Below are positions 1 through 8,362 of a DNA stretch of 64,000 bases, piece by piece. The notes under the pieces are model-generated. The model was not told the DNA's origin. It made no database searches and was given only the letters and a program-made list of their open reading frames with translations. The translations under genes were made by a program, and so were the position numbers. The stretch spans positions 21,838,682-21,902,681 of the forward strand of contig CM055831.1 of the NCBI GenBank assembly GCA_029582265.1, read 5' to 3'. How positions within the stretch are numbered: position 1 is the stretch's first letter; each line of letters opens with the position of its first letter. The stretch is from Zoroaster sp. YZ-2022 (taxonomy: Eukaryota > Echinodermata > Asteroidea > Forcipulatida > Zoroasteridae).

Positions 1-230
1 CAAAGCACTTCCTTCATAAAATAGGAGCTGAGCAATCCGACAAATGTGAATGCGGTGAAATACAGACCATTGATCATATTGTCTCCAACTGCAACATCTA
101 CCGTGCCCCACATGGGTTTGATGGCATAATGAATCTTGATGATAACACGGCAGACTGGCTTTCTTCCAGTCTGCCTGTTTAAACACCCACTGTACTGACT
201 TGTTGGCAACAATACGAACGAACGAACGAT
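1..230 (+). mobile_element. 3' end of a non-LTR retrotransposon (truncated by window edge)
   Basis: Positions 3-182 are open and read as the last 59 codons of a reverse-transcriptase polyprotein ending in TAA. The C-terminal zinc-knuckle pattern is visible: C-x-C, then QT-x-DHIV, then a final C (CECGEIQTIDHIVSNC). This arrangement closes many RTE, CR1 and Jockey-type LINE ORFs. A short tandem run of AACG follows near 217-228, as expected for a LINE 3' end. The rest of the element lies outside the window, so I cannot place its clade. Confidence 0.7.
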
Positions 231-308
231 GTTACTGTACAAAGGGTTTGGTTAATTTGTGTCGACTGTCACAAGGTTGAAGAGTCTATTCATTTTACAA
301 AAGACTGT

Positions 309-644
309 GGGGTGCCATGGTCGAGCGGTTTAGTGCATCGGATTTGTGTTCTGATGGCTGAGTCGTCAGAGTGTGTGGGTTCGAAGCCTTGCCGCGACCA
401 TGGTGCTTGTGTCCTTGAGTCCTTGAGCAAGACACTTTACCATAATTGCTGCGAGGGCCGAATTGAACCTAGCCACTGGGGATGTACAAGCCAGTGCATG
501 CTTAGTGCCGGTCCCAAGCCCGGATAAATGGGAGGGTTGCGTCAGGAAGGGCATCCGGCATAAAACCTATGCCAAATCAAATATGTGGATCATGATCCGC
601 TGTGGCGACCCCTAAAGGGAGCAGCCGAAAGAGGACAACAACAA
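309..644 (+). mobile_element. Chimeric tRNA-headed SINE with RTE-like tail, perfect 18-bp target duplication
   Basis: The tRNA-derived head (A-box region GGTCGAGCGG, B box GGTTCGAAGCC) is the same as in the other SINEs here. The downstream half is different: it contains AAGGGCATCCGGC and GTGGCGACCCC, the conserved 3' end seen in RTE-type LINEs and their SINEs. It ends in a short ACA repeat. An 18-bp direct repeat, CATTTTACAAAAGACTGT, flanks it exactly at 291-308 and 645-662. The perfect duplication implies a fairly recent insertion. Confidence 0.85.
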
Positions 645-845
645 CATTTTACAAAAGACTGTTCTTAATAATCAAATAATTACTTAAATAAATGTTAACC
701 ATGTACATGAATGATACATTGCTGTTAGCATTGGAATAAATGCCATTGAAAATTACGACCCAACAGGGTCATAGTCAGATTTAAAGGTGTGCTGTGGATG
801 ACAACCAGTCCAGAATCAGTTCCTTACCCGGTTACAGTCTCAGTT

Positions 846-1212
846 ATAATAACAATAATAATAATGTGGACTTATATAGCACACGTATCCACCAAACTGG
901 TGCTCAAGGCGCATTATATTATTACCCCTGCTCATCAGGTGCATAAATCATTCCTGAAACCATCTCAGCTCCCTGGGGAGTATACAGCTCAATTGCTGCC
1001 ATTTTAGCGCATATGGGCTAGTCAAACACAACAACCAGCTCTGCCCTCACAAGTACCCATTTACCCCTGAGTGGAGAGAAGCAATTATGGTAAAGTGTCT
1101 TGCTCAAGGACACAAGCACCCCGGTCGCGGTGGGGATTCGAACCCACATTCTGACGACTCAGCCATCAGAACACAAATCCGATGCACTAAACCGCTCGCC
1201 CATGGCACTCCA
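846..1212 (-). mobile_element. SINE family A, full length
   Basis: Read on the minus strand this is a tRNA-related head (B box GGTTCGAATCC), a conserved central domain containing CTCCCCAGGGAGCTGAGATGG, and a tail with GCGCCTTGAGC, a short stem-loop and an (ATT)n-like run. The same layout recurs at 27354-27718, 29926-30293, 37035-37400 and 37845-38199. The head resembles a class II (Leu/Ser-like) tRNA with a long variable arm but does not fold as a functional tRNA. Confidence 0.88.
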
Positions 1213-1937
1213 ACTAATTAATGACTGAGTATAGAGTTGTTTGTGTGTACATTAGACTGGTGCTTTTCAAGCTGATTTAGAGTGGTCAGGGGCAAAGACA
1301 AATATGGATGCATTGTGATATGAACAATGATGTAGCCTTTATTGCAAGTCCAATTCAGGTATTTCCAGACTTGTGGTGAAATTTAGAGAACATGTTTTAA
1401 AGATGTCCCTAAATGACCATGTCTACTGTGTGTGGATCATCATCAAGCAAACTTGATAGTCCAGAGATTAAAGGGCCTGTGAAATAGTATTTGTTTGGGT
1501 TGAAAATATTATGCACAACTCAGTATCCATAATGGCATTACTTCTCAACCTTTTAAATGCCAATTCATGAGTGTTTTGAGAATTATATTGTATTGGCATG
1601 TATGGGTATTGGCATATATATAATAATGCAAATTTTCATATTTATGAGCAAATCAACCACAACATTGCAACGTCATTGTTGATTTGTGAATTCCTTGTCA
1701 GTTCCAAATTTGTTGTCATGTCTTGTTAAATGAGTGTTCAGTAAACTTTTTGAGGTGACCACTGTTTTCTTTGGGCAAGGCTTGGGCTTTCAGCACTGCT
1801 GTGATACCGAGTTTGTGTTGTACCAAAACAGTGCCCTCATGTGTCAAGGATAAACATTTTTACAAATTAAACACCCTGTAAAGCCTTTAAACTGACCAGA
1901 ATCATGAATTTTTGGCTTAAATACGGGCTTGTGATTT
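1213..1937. other. No recognisable feature
   Basis: AT-rich sequence, presumably intronic to TRAPPC12. I found no open frame with splice sites that matches TRAPPC12 and no obvious repeat. Confidence 0.5.
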
Positions 1938-2186
1938 CTACAGATTTTCTCTGATTTCAGGATTTTTTACGAATCTCCCTTTGCCTCAAAATGTTCTTGA
2001 AAGAAGAGAAGTAGCCACCAAGGAAAAAAAAAAGTAGCCTGTATTGTGTCCAAACCTCCATTTACTTTCTTGCGGGGATGTAGAGAATCTGTAAATCCTC
2101 CAAAATCCAGGAGGTTCAGGAGGCTTTGGTCTCTGGGAGACCCAGGCTACACAAATTTTAAGGATTTTTACTTTTGTCAAATCACA
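1938..2186 (+). repeat. Dispersed repeat R1, copy 1
   Basis: Starts near a TTTCTCTGATTTCAGGA motif and runs through GAAAGAAGAGAAGTAGCCACC and GTGTCCAAACCTC to TTTTGTCAAATCACACC. Further copies lie at 2838-3079 (continuing at 3337) and 34645-34895. This copy keeps the uninterrupted site into which a MITE inserted in copy 2. Confidence 0.8.
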
Positions 2187-2244
2187 CCACTGGTTATTAT
2201 GATGTTTAAAATATCTGAAAAATATCAAAAATGATTAATTCATT

Positions 2245-2718
2245 TATTTTTTGTATTTACAATCTTGACAGAGACTTTATGGAAATAACTGCAACAATTA
2301 ATTTATTTATATTTTGTATTTACAATCTTGACAGAGCCTTTATGGAAATAACTGCAACAATTAATTAATTTATTTATATTTTGTGTTTACAATCTTCACA
2401 GACTTTATGGAAATAACTGCAACAATTAATTTATTTATATTTTGTATTTACAATCTTGACAGAGCCTTTATGGAAATAACTGGAACAATTAATTAATTTA
2501 TTTATATTTTGTATTTACAATCTTGACAGAGACTTTATGGAAATAACTGCAACAATTAATTTATTTATATTTTGTATTTACAATCTTGACAGAGACTTTA
2601 TGGAAATAACTGCAACAATTAATTTATTTATATTTTGTATTTACAATCTTGACAGAGCCTTTATGCAAATAACTGCAACAATTAATTTATTTATATTTTG
2701 TATTTACAATCTTGACAG
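2245..2718 (+). repeat. Tandem array of the TRAPPC12 splice-acceptor region (8 acceptor copies)
   Basis: The unit is 61-67 bp, mostly 63 bp. It contains AT-rich intron, the acceptor TACAATCTTGACAG and the exon-like AGNCTTTATGGAAAT. The AG ends fall at 2271, 2334, 2401, 2462, 2529, 2592, 2655 and 2718; the last is the acceptor of the real exon. Units with 63-bp spacing keep the reading frame and have no stop, so the frame of the true exon is open back to 2537. Each unit is therefore a decoy 3' splice site followed by the first bases of the exon. Confidence 0.9.
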
Positions 2719-2806
2719 AGCCTTTATGGAAATGGCCCAGAATCAGCATTCAGAGGCCAGGAAGTACTTTGATGAAGTTTTGAAAATTGATCCTGATAAT
2801 TTCACA
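2719..2806 (+). CDS. TRAPPC12: TRAPPC12, penultimate coding exon (TPR region)
   Basis: TRAPPC12 is a TPR-containing subunit of the TRAPPIII tethering complex in ER-to-Golgi traffic and autophagy. This 88-bp exon starts after CTTGACAG and ends at the donor CACA|GTGAGT. It encodes a TPR helix pair (EMAQNQHSEARKYFDEV then LKIDPDNFT) that matches the C-terminal TPR of the family, where vertebrates have AQNNHSEA...ILRMDP. It begins with the third base of a codon and ends in phase 0, joining directly to 4809. Upstream exons are outside the window or not recognisable in 1-2244. The acceptor is the last of eight tandem copies. Confidence 0.85.
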
Positions 2807-2837
2807 GTGAGTAATTATAGCAGGCCTGTCATTTCTC

Positions 2838-3345
2838 AGGATTTTTCCTGATTTCAGGATTTTGTACAAATCTCCCTTTGCCTCAAAATTTTCTTGAAAG
2901 AAGAGAAGTAGCCACCAAGGAAAGAAAGAAGTAGCCTGTATTGTGTCCAAACCTCTAGTTTCTTGTTTGTTGGAATGTGGAGAGTCTGTAAGTCTTCCAA
3001 ATCCTCCTTTGACCTCTAGACCAAAGGGAGACCCAGGCATGCTGCCTATTTTTCAGTTTTTTTTTAACTTTTGTCAAATCGTCCCTAATTTGCCATAGTG
3101 ACCAATCCGACTTTTTTTCAATTTTAAGTTTTCCCGCCCATTAGTACATTCAGGAAGAGACCTACCATTGTATCTAATCCACATGCATGTATTCCTTATA
3201 GTTTTGGAGATAGAGCATGCATTCAAATGACGAATGCTCTAACTGGCTATTTTTGTAATTTGGCAAAGTGACCAATACCGCATTGGTCACTATGCCAACT
3301 TAATTCGGGATTGGTCACTATGGGAAATTAGGGACGAAATCACAC
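2838..3345 (+). repeat. Dispersed repeat R1, copy 2, split by a MITE
   Basis: Same sequence as copy 1 (GATTTCAGGATTTTGTACAA, GAAGTAGCCACCAAGGAA, GTCCAAACCTCTAGTTTC). It starts about 30 bp after the TRAPPC12 exon donor. Its TTTTGTCAAAT end is interrupted at 3080 and resumes after 3336 with AAATCACACC. Copies 1 and 2 therefore bracket the exon and its acceptor array. Confidence 0.75.
3080..3336. mobile_element. MITE with ~30-bp inverted repeats, AAAT target duplication
   Basis: The left end CGTCCCTAATTTGCCATAGT and the right end are inverted copies with few mismatches, both containing the core ATAGTGACCAATCC. A second internal palindrome (AGTGACCAATACC / GCATTGGTCACT) is present. AAAT flanks both sides. 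R1 copy 1 has the uninterrupted site TCAAATCACACC at about 2178, so both insertion and 4-bp duplication are directly seen. Confidence 0.85.
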
Positions 3346-3425
3346 CCCGTTATATATTTCTCTCACACACAGCTACATGTATCTATCTTGGTTTCTTCTA
3401 AGCCACACCCTTTAGGGACAAGCGC

Positions 3426-3661
3426 CAAAGTCTTGGTACAGCCAAGCCTTTGAAAAGCCCGGCCAGGCCCAGGCTTTTCCCCTGCCTACTGGCCTATATA
3501 ATGAGCTCTGCTTGCCTGGGCTAGGCCCTCCAGAAGCCCAGGTTATGTTGATTGGCAGGTACTGTATTGTTACAGGATTAGGACTCACAAAAGACAATTA
3601 GGAGGCCAGGTAGCCTAGGCCTGGCCGGGCTTCTCAAAGGCTTGGCTGTACCATGACTTTG
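3426..3661. mobile_element. MITE with TIR CAAAGTCNTGGTACAGCC, copy 1
   Basis: The ends CAAAGTCTTGGTACAGCCAA and its inverted counterpart at 3642-3661 continue into a further inverted stretch (AAGCCTTTGA, GCCCGGCCAGGCC), giving arms of about 40 bp. The element is markedly more GC-rich than its surroundings. A truncated second copy lies at 28850-28997. Confidence 0.8.
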
Positions 3662-4337
3662 CCCCTCCTCCCTAAGACAGTATGTACCCACACAACACAT
3701 GGGGTGTTTATAGTTTTGATGAAATTCTTGCGTCTGGTGATAAACAATTGATTTAATTTTGCCCTACATATGGGGTGTTATTCATGCAATGCACAATTTA
3801 TACAAAGGCATTGTCACATTCAGTTGTATTTTAATACATGTACATGCAGTTTTTTAATCCAACTTTTTACAATCTCATGTTGTGTTTTATAAAAGTGATA
3901 CGTACAGTTTCTTTGTGGATCTTTTTCAATACAAATTACCTAATACTGAACTTATGAAAATGAAATCGAGATTTATTTATGGTAATAAAAGCTTAATAAT
4001 TGGTGTTAACCTCATGTCATGACAACAGGTAATAAATGACCTCGCTTTTATCCTGTGGTTAAGACTGAGTGACATGGGAACTTAGATAGTTCATCCAAGA
4101 AGAGCCTTTTTTTGACAACCCATGTCCAGGTCCAATACATCTCTTGTAAAACAACAGTATTTTGAAAAAGGTCATGCTCATTGCATGCTTTTACCCTTTC
4201 CTTTTACTCGAACATGAATGAAAAGAAAAGATTAAGTGAAGACATTAAAACAAACGGATAGCTGATTATGAGCAGTGATGAGCTACCAAGGATACAAAGT
4301 TAGGCTACGTACTGGGAGAGAAAGTTTGATTTTACCG
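3662..4337. other. No recognisable feature (TRAPPC12 intron)
   Basis: AT-rich sequence without coding potential or clear repeats. Confidence 0.5.
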
Positions 4338-4498
4338 GCACAATTGCAACTGGCTACATCTCTAGTCACTTTCAAGAAACATTTGAAGACTCACTTATTT
4401 GGTGTTGAGTTTTTGTAAATGATTGGTGGTGGTGGTGGTAATGTCTTTTTAATGACCAGTATAAGCTTATGCTTTTTTAACGGTTGTGTAATCTATAA

Positions 4499-4544
<46 letters not shown>

Positions 4545-4755
4545 GTATGTTTTTATTTTTTAATTAATTGGCCTTTATATTTATTATGACTACATGTAAT
4601 TCGTACATTTATAATGATTTTATTTTTTTATGTTCTTTATTTACCTCCTTAAAACCATTTATTTTCTCTATATTTTATTTGTATTAGTGTAAAGCGCCTT
4701 GAGCGTCAATTTGACGGAGATGGCGCTATATAAGATTTTTATTATTATTATTATT
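4338..4755 (+). mobile_element. 5'-truncated L2/CR1-type LINE 3' end
   Basis: The sequence up to the TAA at about 4417 reads as the very C-terminus of an L2/CR1 polyprotein (SLVTFKKHLKTHLF, the usual SFKKxLKTHLF ending). A 3' UTR follows, containing a (TA)n run at about 4503-4545. It then closes with GCGCCTTGAGC, a CGTCAA/TTGACG stem-loop, GCGCTATATAA and (ATT)n. That tail layout is shared with the SINEs in this window. Confidence 0.8.
4503..4545. repeat. (TA)n microsatellite
   Basis: An almost pure TA run inside the LINE 3' UTR fragment. Confidence 0.95.
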
Positions 4756-4808
4756 ATTTTAAGACCAGGAACAATAAACATGAATATGTTTAACCTTTAA
4801 CCTTGCAG

Positions 4809-5051
4809 GCCATTAACAACCAGTCTGTCTGCCTGCTGTACATGGGGAAGTTAAATGAGGCCCTTGCTCTGCTTGAGACTCTAGTCCATAGCAGCCCTAA
4901 CAAATACCTGGATGAGGGACTTCTCTTCAATCTTTGTACCCTCTATGAGCTGGAGTCATCTCGGAGCACACATAAGAAGCAGACATTGCTTGGAATGGTC
5001 AGCAAGCATAAAGGCGATGGATTCAACAAAGATTGTCTTAAGATGTTATAA
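4809..5051 (+). CDS. TRAPPC12: TRAPPC12, terminal coding exon
   Basis: The exon starts after the acceptor ACCTTGCAG and ends at TAA (5049-5051), giving 80 codons in phase 0 with the previous exon. It holds the last TPR-like helices: AINNQSVCLLYMGKLNEAL, LVHSSPNKYLDEGLLFNL, then the family's terminal signature CTLYELESSRSTHKKQTLL and GDGFNKDCLKML. Human TRAPPC12 ends in a very similar way (TMYELESSRS...KKQALL...GDSFNTQCLK, from memory), so the identification is firm. No frameshift is seen. A plausible poly(A) signal lies at 5434. Confidence 0.93.
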   Translation, partial: AINNQSVCLLYMGKLNEALALLETLVHSSPNKYLDEGLLFNLCTLYELESSRSTHKKQTLLGMVSKHKGDGFNKDCLKML

Positions 5052-5433
5052 AAAGGAAGCAAATTGTATTGTAGATACATGAGGGGAGATGGGGAAGCAT
5101 GCAGGAATTGGATGGCTGGCCAATACACCATTTCATACATGATTTTAATCAAATCTCCCACAATTTATAAGGGACAGTCCAAGCCAATGCCAATAAGCAC
5201 AATATCCATAGTACGTAAAACCTAAAATCACAGAATTGCAAACTGATTTATCATTTTGTGCAGTAAAACCCAACAAACCTGCAAAAGTAAAATCACAGAT
5301 TATCAGTTGCAATGGAGAACCTTCACTTCATAGCAATAGTTGCTGATACAGGTTGAATTCAATTATTAAATGAGCTTACAATCTGACATTTACCATGTTG
5401 GCAGCCACATGATCAGTATGCTAAATAAGCTTT

Positions 5434-5439
5434 AATAAA
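5434..5439 (+). terminator. Candidate TRAPPC12 poly(A) signal
   Basis: AATAAA about 380 bp after the TRAPPC12 stop codon, in otherwise featureless 3' sequence. Other variants are possible; no transcript evidence. Confidence 0.4.
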
Positions 5440-5557
5440 ATGTTACTGAGTGCTGTGCAGACTGCTGTGTTAAATCAAACGGGACACAGCAATTGGTACT
5501 ATGTGGGTCAAGCGCTTGGCTTTTAATCAGGTAGTGTGACCAAGTATTTAGAGGCTA

Positions 5558-5791
5558 AACTTGGACCCAATTTTCAAAAGTGACCTCCCAAATTTATCGT
5601 GAAAATTAACAATGTTCCCAACAACATTTCAGGATTGTTCTTTTCCCATCATAATCTAGAGATAATGCTCTATATGGTGACATGAAAACTGGTCCCTCAA
5701 ACTGGTCCCTGGGGTCAGTTTTTGACCTTTTCATGGCTGTTGGTAAATGCCGAGAAGTTTCGGGTTTTGCCAGAGCGGGTCACATATTCCC
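5558..5791 (+). repeat. Dispersed repeat R2, copy 1
   Basis: Nearly identical over about 230 bp to 42155-42421: CCCAATTTTCAAAAGTGACC, ACTGGTCCCTCAAACTGG, and the GTTTCGGGTTTTGCCAGAG end. In the second copy the ends are inverted (CTCTGGCAAAACCCCAAAC / GTTTCGGGTTTTGACAGAG), so this is probably a MITE whose left end is decayed here. Confidence 0.75.
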
Positions 5792-6300
5792 TTTGAAATT
5801 CAAAAATTCATTTCAATTCAAAATTACATTTATTTCCATTTTCCAGATACATTATAAATGTACAACGGAGTATAAGAATAAACAACAGAGAAAACAAGAT
5901 GCAGACATAATAAGCAAACGCCTGTCAATGTCGGCTTTAAAAGTAACGTACATAATAAATGTACATGTATCCGAATAATAGTAATGGGAAGAAAACGTAT
6001 CTACCAAAAAGGCACTTAAGGCGCTACATACAAAGCAACACTGTAATTAACAAACCAACTATAAACGCATTTGAATATTAAATAAACGCAGAGGTGTATT
6101 GTTTTTATATTATTTAAAAGAATGTGTTATTATACAAATAATAAAATGAATACAAATAAATAAAACTCTAACAATAGAATGATGTTTTATGTATTACTGG
6201 AGATAAAATATAGCATACATGTTGTAGGATTTGAGGTTTTGCATGGTGGAGATAGATGTTCTTAAGTTATTTCTGGTACACCATGTAATGATCTCTTTTT
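5792..6300. other. No recognisable feature
   Basis: AT-rich intergenic sequence with short ACATGTA-type motifs only. Confidence 0.5.
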
Positions 6301-6304
6301 GGAA

Positions 6305-6440
6305 AAAGTGATGGCTCTGAGAAGAGCCGGTTGGTTTTGTTCTTAACGTTTCGACTAGTCTGCTCTAGTCATCGACAGGAGACTGAAGAGATGTGGAGAG
6401 TGCAGTAGCTGTTAACCTGGTGTACCCGAAAGAACTTAAG
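6305..6440 (-). repeat. Hammerhead-like dispersed repeat, copy 1 (diverged)
   Basis: On the minus strand a CTGTCGAT block is followed by a GACTAG/CTAGTC stem and then GAAACG. This is aligned with, but more diverged than, the copies at 38262, 39288 and 42834, which keep CTGANGA, stem, GAAA. It is reminiscent of Penelope-like element termini, but no Penelope ORF is present. Confidence 0.5.
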
Positions 6441-6864
6441 AACATAGCATACATGTATTTGCGCAAAATGTTACATAATTACCGGTATTTCATAGTTTTG
6501 ACAATGCAGAAAATCTAAAGAATTTACCTTTTGTGGTTTATACCGAGCCGAAGGCGAGGTCCTTATCGCCCGTGACAGAACTGGTCATTATCATACTGTA
6601 AAGACCAAGCGTCAAACTTTTATTCCCATTCATAAATGCCCGTATCGAGTTCGTTTTCAAAAAAAAGTTTAAATTATGTAGCGAAAGTGTACGGACGTGT
6701 CACGTGGTAGCTCCCATAAACGTACCTATTTTATATTGAATGTAACATCTAATGTTGGATATTCGGGTTCTAAGCCAGGAACTTGGTCATAAGTGAGCCA
6801 AGACTCTTCGGGTCCTTTTTGTGGTCGTTCTGGTTTTCTTGTGAACTTCGATCCTTCTGTAAAT

Positions 6865-7581
6865 ATGCCTCCAAAAAGGCAAGCATCAACGGTTGTATCT
6901 AGCTCTGGTGAATCCTCCGCAATAGACCCTATTGCCTTGACAGCAGCTATCACCGAAGCCTTGAGATCCAAGGTCATTCTGGACATACTCATCCCAGCCC
7001 TGTCGGATGCAATCGCAGAATCTATTTCCCAAGACATCTACAAGGCCTTGGAGTTAGAACTGCAGAGTAGGGATGAGAAGATCGCCATTCTTGAGAAAGA
7101 GGTCCGCCATCTTGATGAACGGCTTTCTGCACAAGAACAATACTCCAGGCGTAACTGCCTTATTGTTCATGGAATTGCCGAATCACCCCAACCAGAGGAC
7201 ACGGATAAAAAGATCACTGAAGCGGCAAAGCAGCACCTTGGAATCGATCTGCGCCCTGAAGCCATCGACCGCTCACACCGCATCGGATCCCGCTTGGACA
7301 AATCAGGCAAGCCTCGAGCAAGGCCGCTAGTCGTCAAGTTCGTTGACTATAACTCGCGGGCTGCATTCTACCGTCTCAGAGCCAAATTCAAGGGCTCCAA
7401 TATCTACGTCCACGAGAGCCTCACCCAAGAACGTCAAGGCTGGCTGAATGCAGCGAAGCGTCACCCAGAAACCGACAAGGTATGGACCCAAGACGGCCGG
7501 TTAGAGATCCGACAGAAAGATGGCACCCGTGTAATTGTGGGATCCAAGGTGGACCTTCAGAAACTGAACAAATGCCACTGA
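6865..7581 (+). CDS. LINE ORF1 protein: coiled coil plus RRM-like RNA-binding domain
   Basis: A 238-codon intact frame from MPPKRQAST; an upstream in-frame ATG exists at 6793. In ORF1 proteins of this kind the protein coats the element RNA. Residues ~65-95 are heptad-rich and charged (LELQSRDEKIAILEKEV), predicting a coiled coil. EQYSRRNCLIVHGI marks the start of the RRM-like domain, and RARPLVVKF plus IYVHESLTQERQ are its conserved later parts. The C-terminal DGTRVIV strand closes it. The frame is intact while ORF2 is broken. Product assignment is by family resemblance. Confidence 0.8.
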   Translation: MPPKRQASTVVSSSGESSAIDPIALTAAITEALRSKVILDILIPALSDAIAESISQDIYKALELELQSRDEKIAILEKEVRHLDERLSAQEQYSRRNCLIVHGIAESPQPEDTDKKITEAAKQHLGIDLRPEAIDRSHRIGSRLDKSGKPRARPLVVKFVDYNSRAAFYRLRAKFKGSNIYVHESLTQERQGWLNAAKRHPETDKVWTQDGRLEIRQKDGTRVIVGSKVDLQKLNKCH

Positions 7582-8362
7582 AATTTATGACCATCCGGCG
7601 CTCTGTTTGTTGTGGGTCGGCAGGTGAGCAGGCGAAGTTTGTGTTGGAATGTCTTATTTCACCAATTTATTGTTTGTGGTGTGAATAAAAAAATAATAAT
7701 AATAAATAAATAAATAAATACCTTCATAATTCTCATGACTGCCACCCAAACAGATTAACGGATTGTCATATATCATATACCTTGTCTTCATTAATTGTAT
7801 GTATCTATATCGTTGAATTTTCATGTTTTTTTTCTTCTATTAATGAGCGCCCTCTTTCGACATACCGTCATCATTATTCATTCCGTAGTCGGATCATAGT
7901 GCATGGAGGATGGGTACTTATTCACATTCCACTTACCTTCTAAGTAGGTAGGTTGATCGTGTCACGTTGTTCAATTTTGATGTTTTTCCTTCTCGTTGAT
8001 TCCAATATCTCCCCTCCTATTTTAATTAATTAGTTTAGAATATATTGTGTTTTCCTCAGGCAAAATAAATATTTAGTTGTACTTGCTGATCAACACTTCC
8101 CCGGGCCTACCTACATACATGTATATAGCATGTACATCCATCACTTACATTGTGTTTGTAGGAATATGTCATGGTCGTGGTTACGCGACAATCTAATTTG
8201 TTGCATTCAAATTTAAAACTACCTTATGACGTAATACATTTGTTTTACTTTAACTATTGCTATCCTTGACACTTTTTTTGTGTTCATTTTACCCCTTCAA
8301 TTAAATCTTTCGCTTTATTTCTATATTTTCATTATACACCTCGTTTTGTCAGTGTTTGTGTT

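Noticed and set aside
1220..2240. Additional upstream TRAPPC12 exons
   Set aside because: No frame in this stretch matches the family or has matching splice sites; the 62-80 codon frames at 1986-2234 belong to repeat R1.
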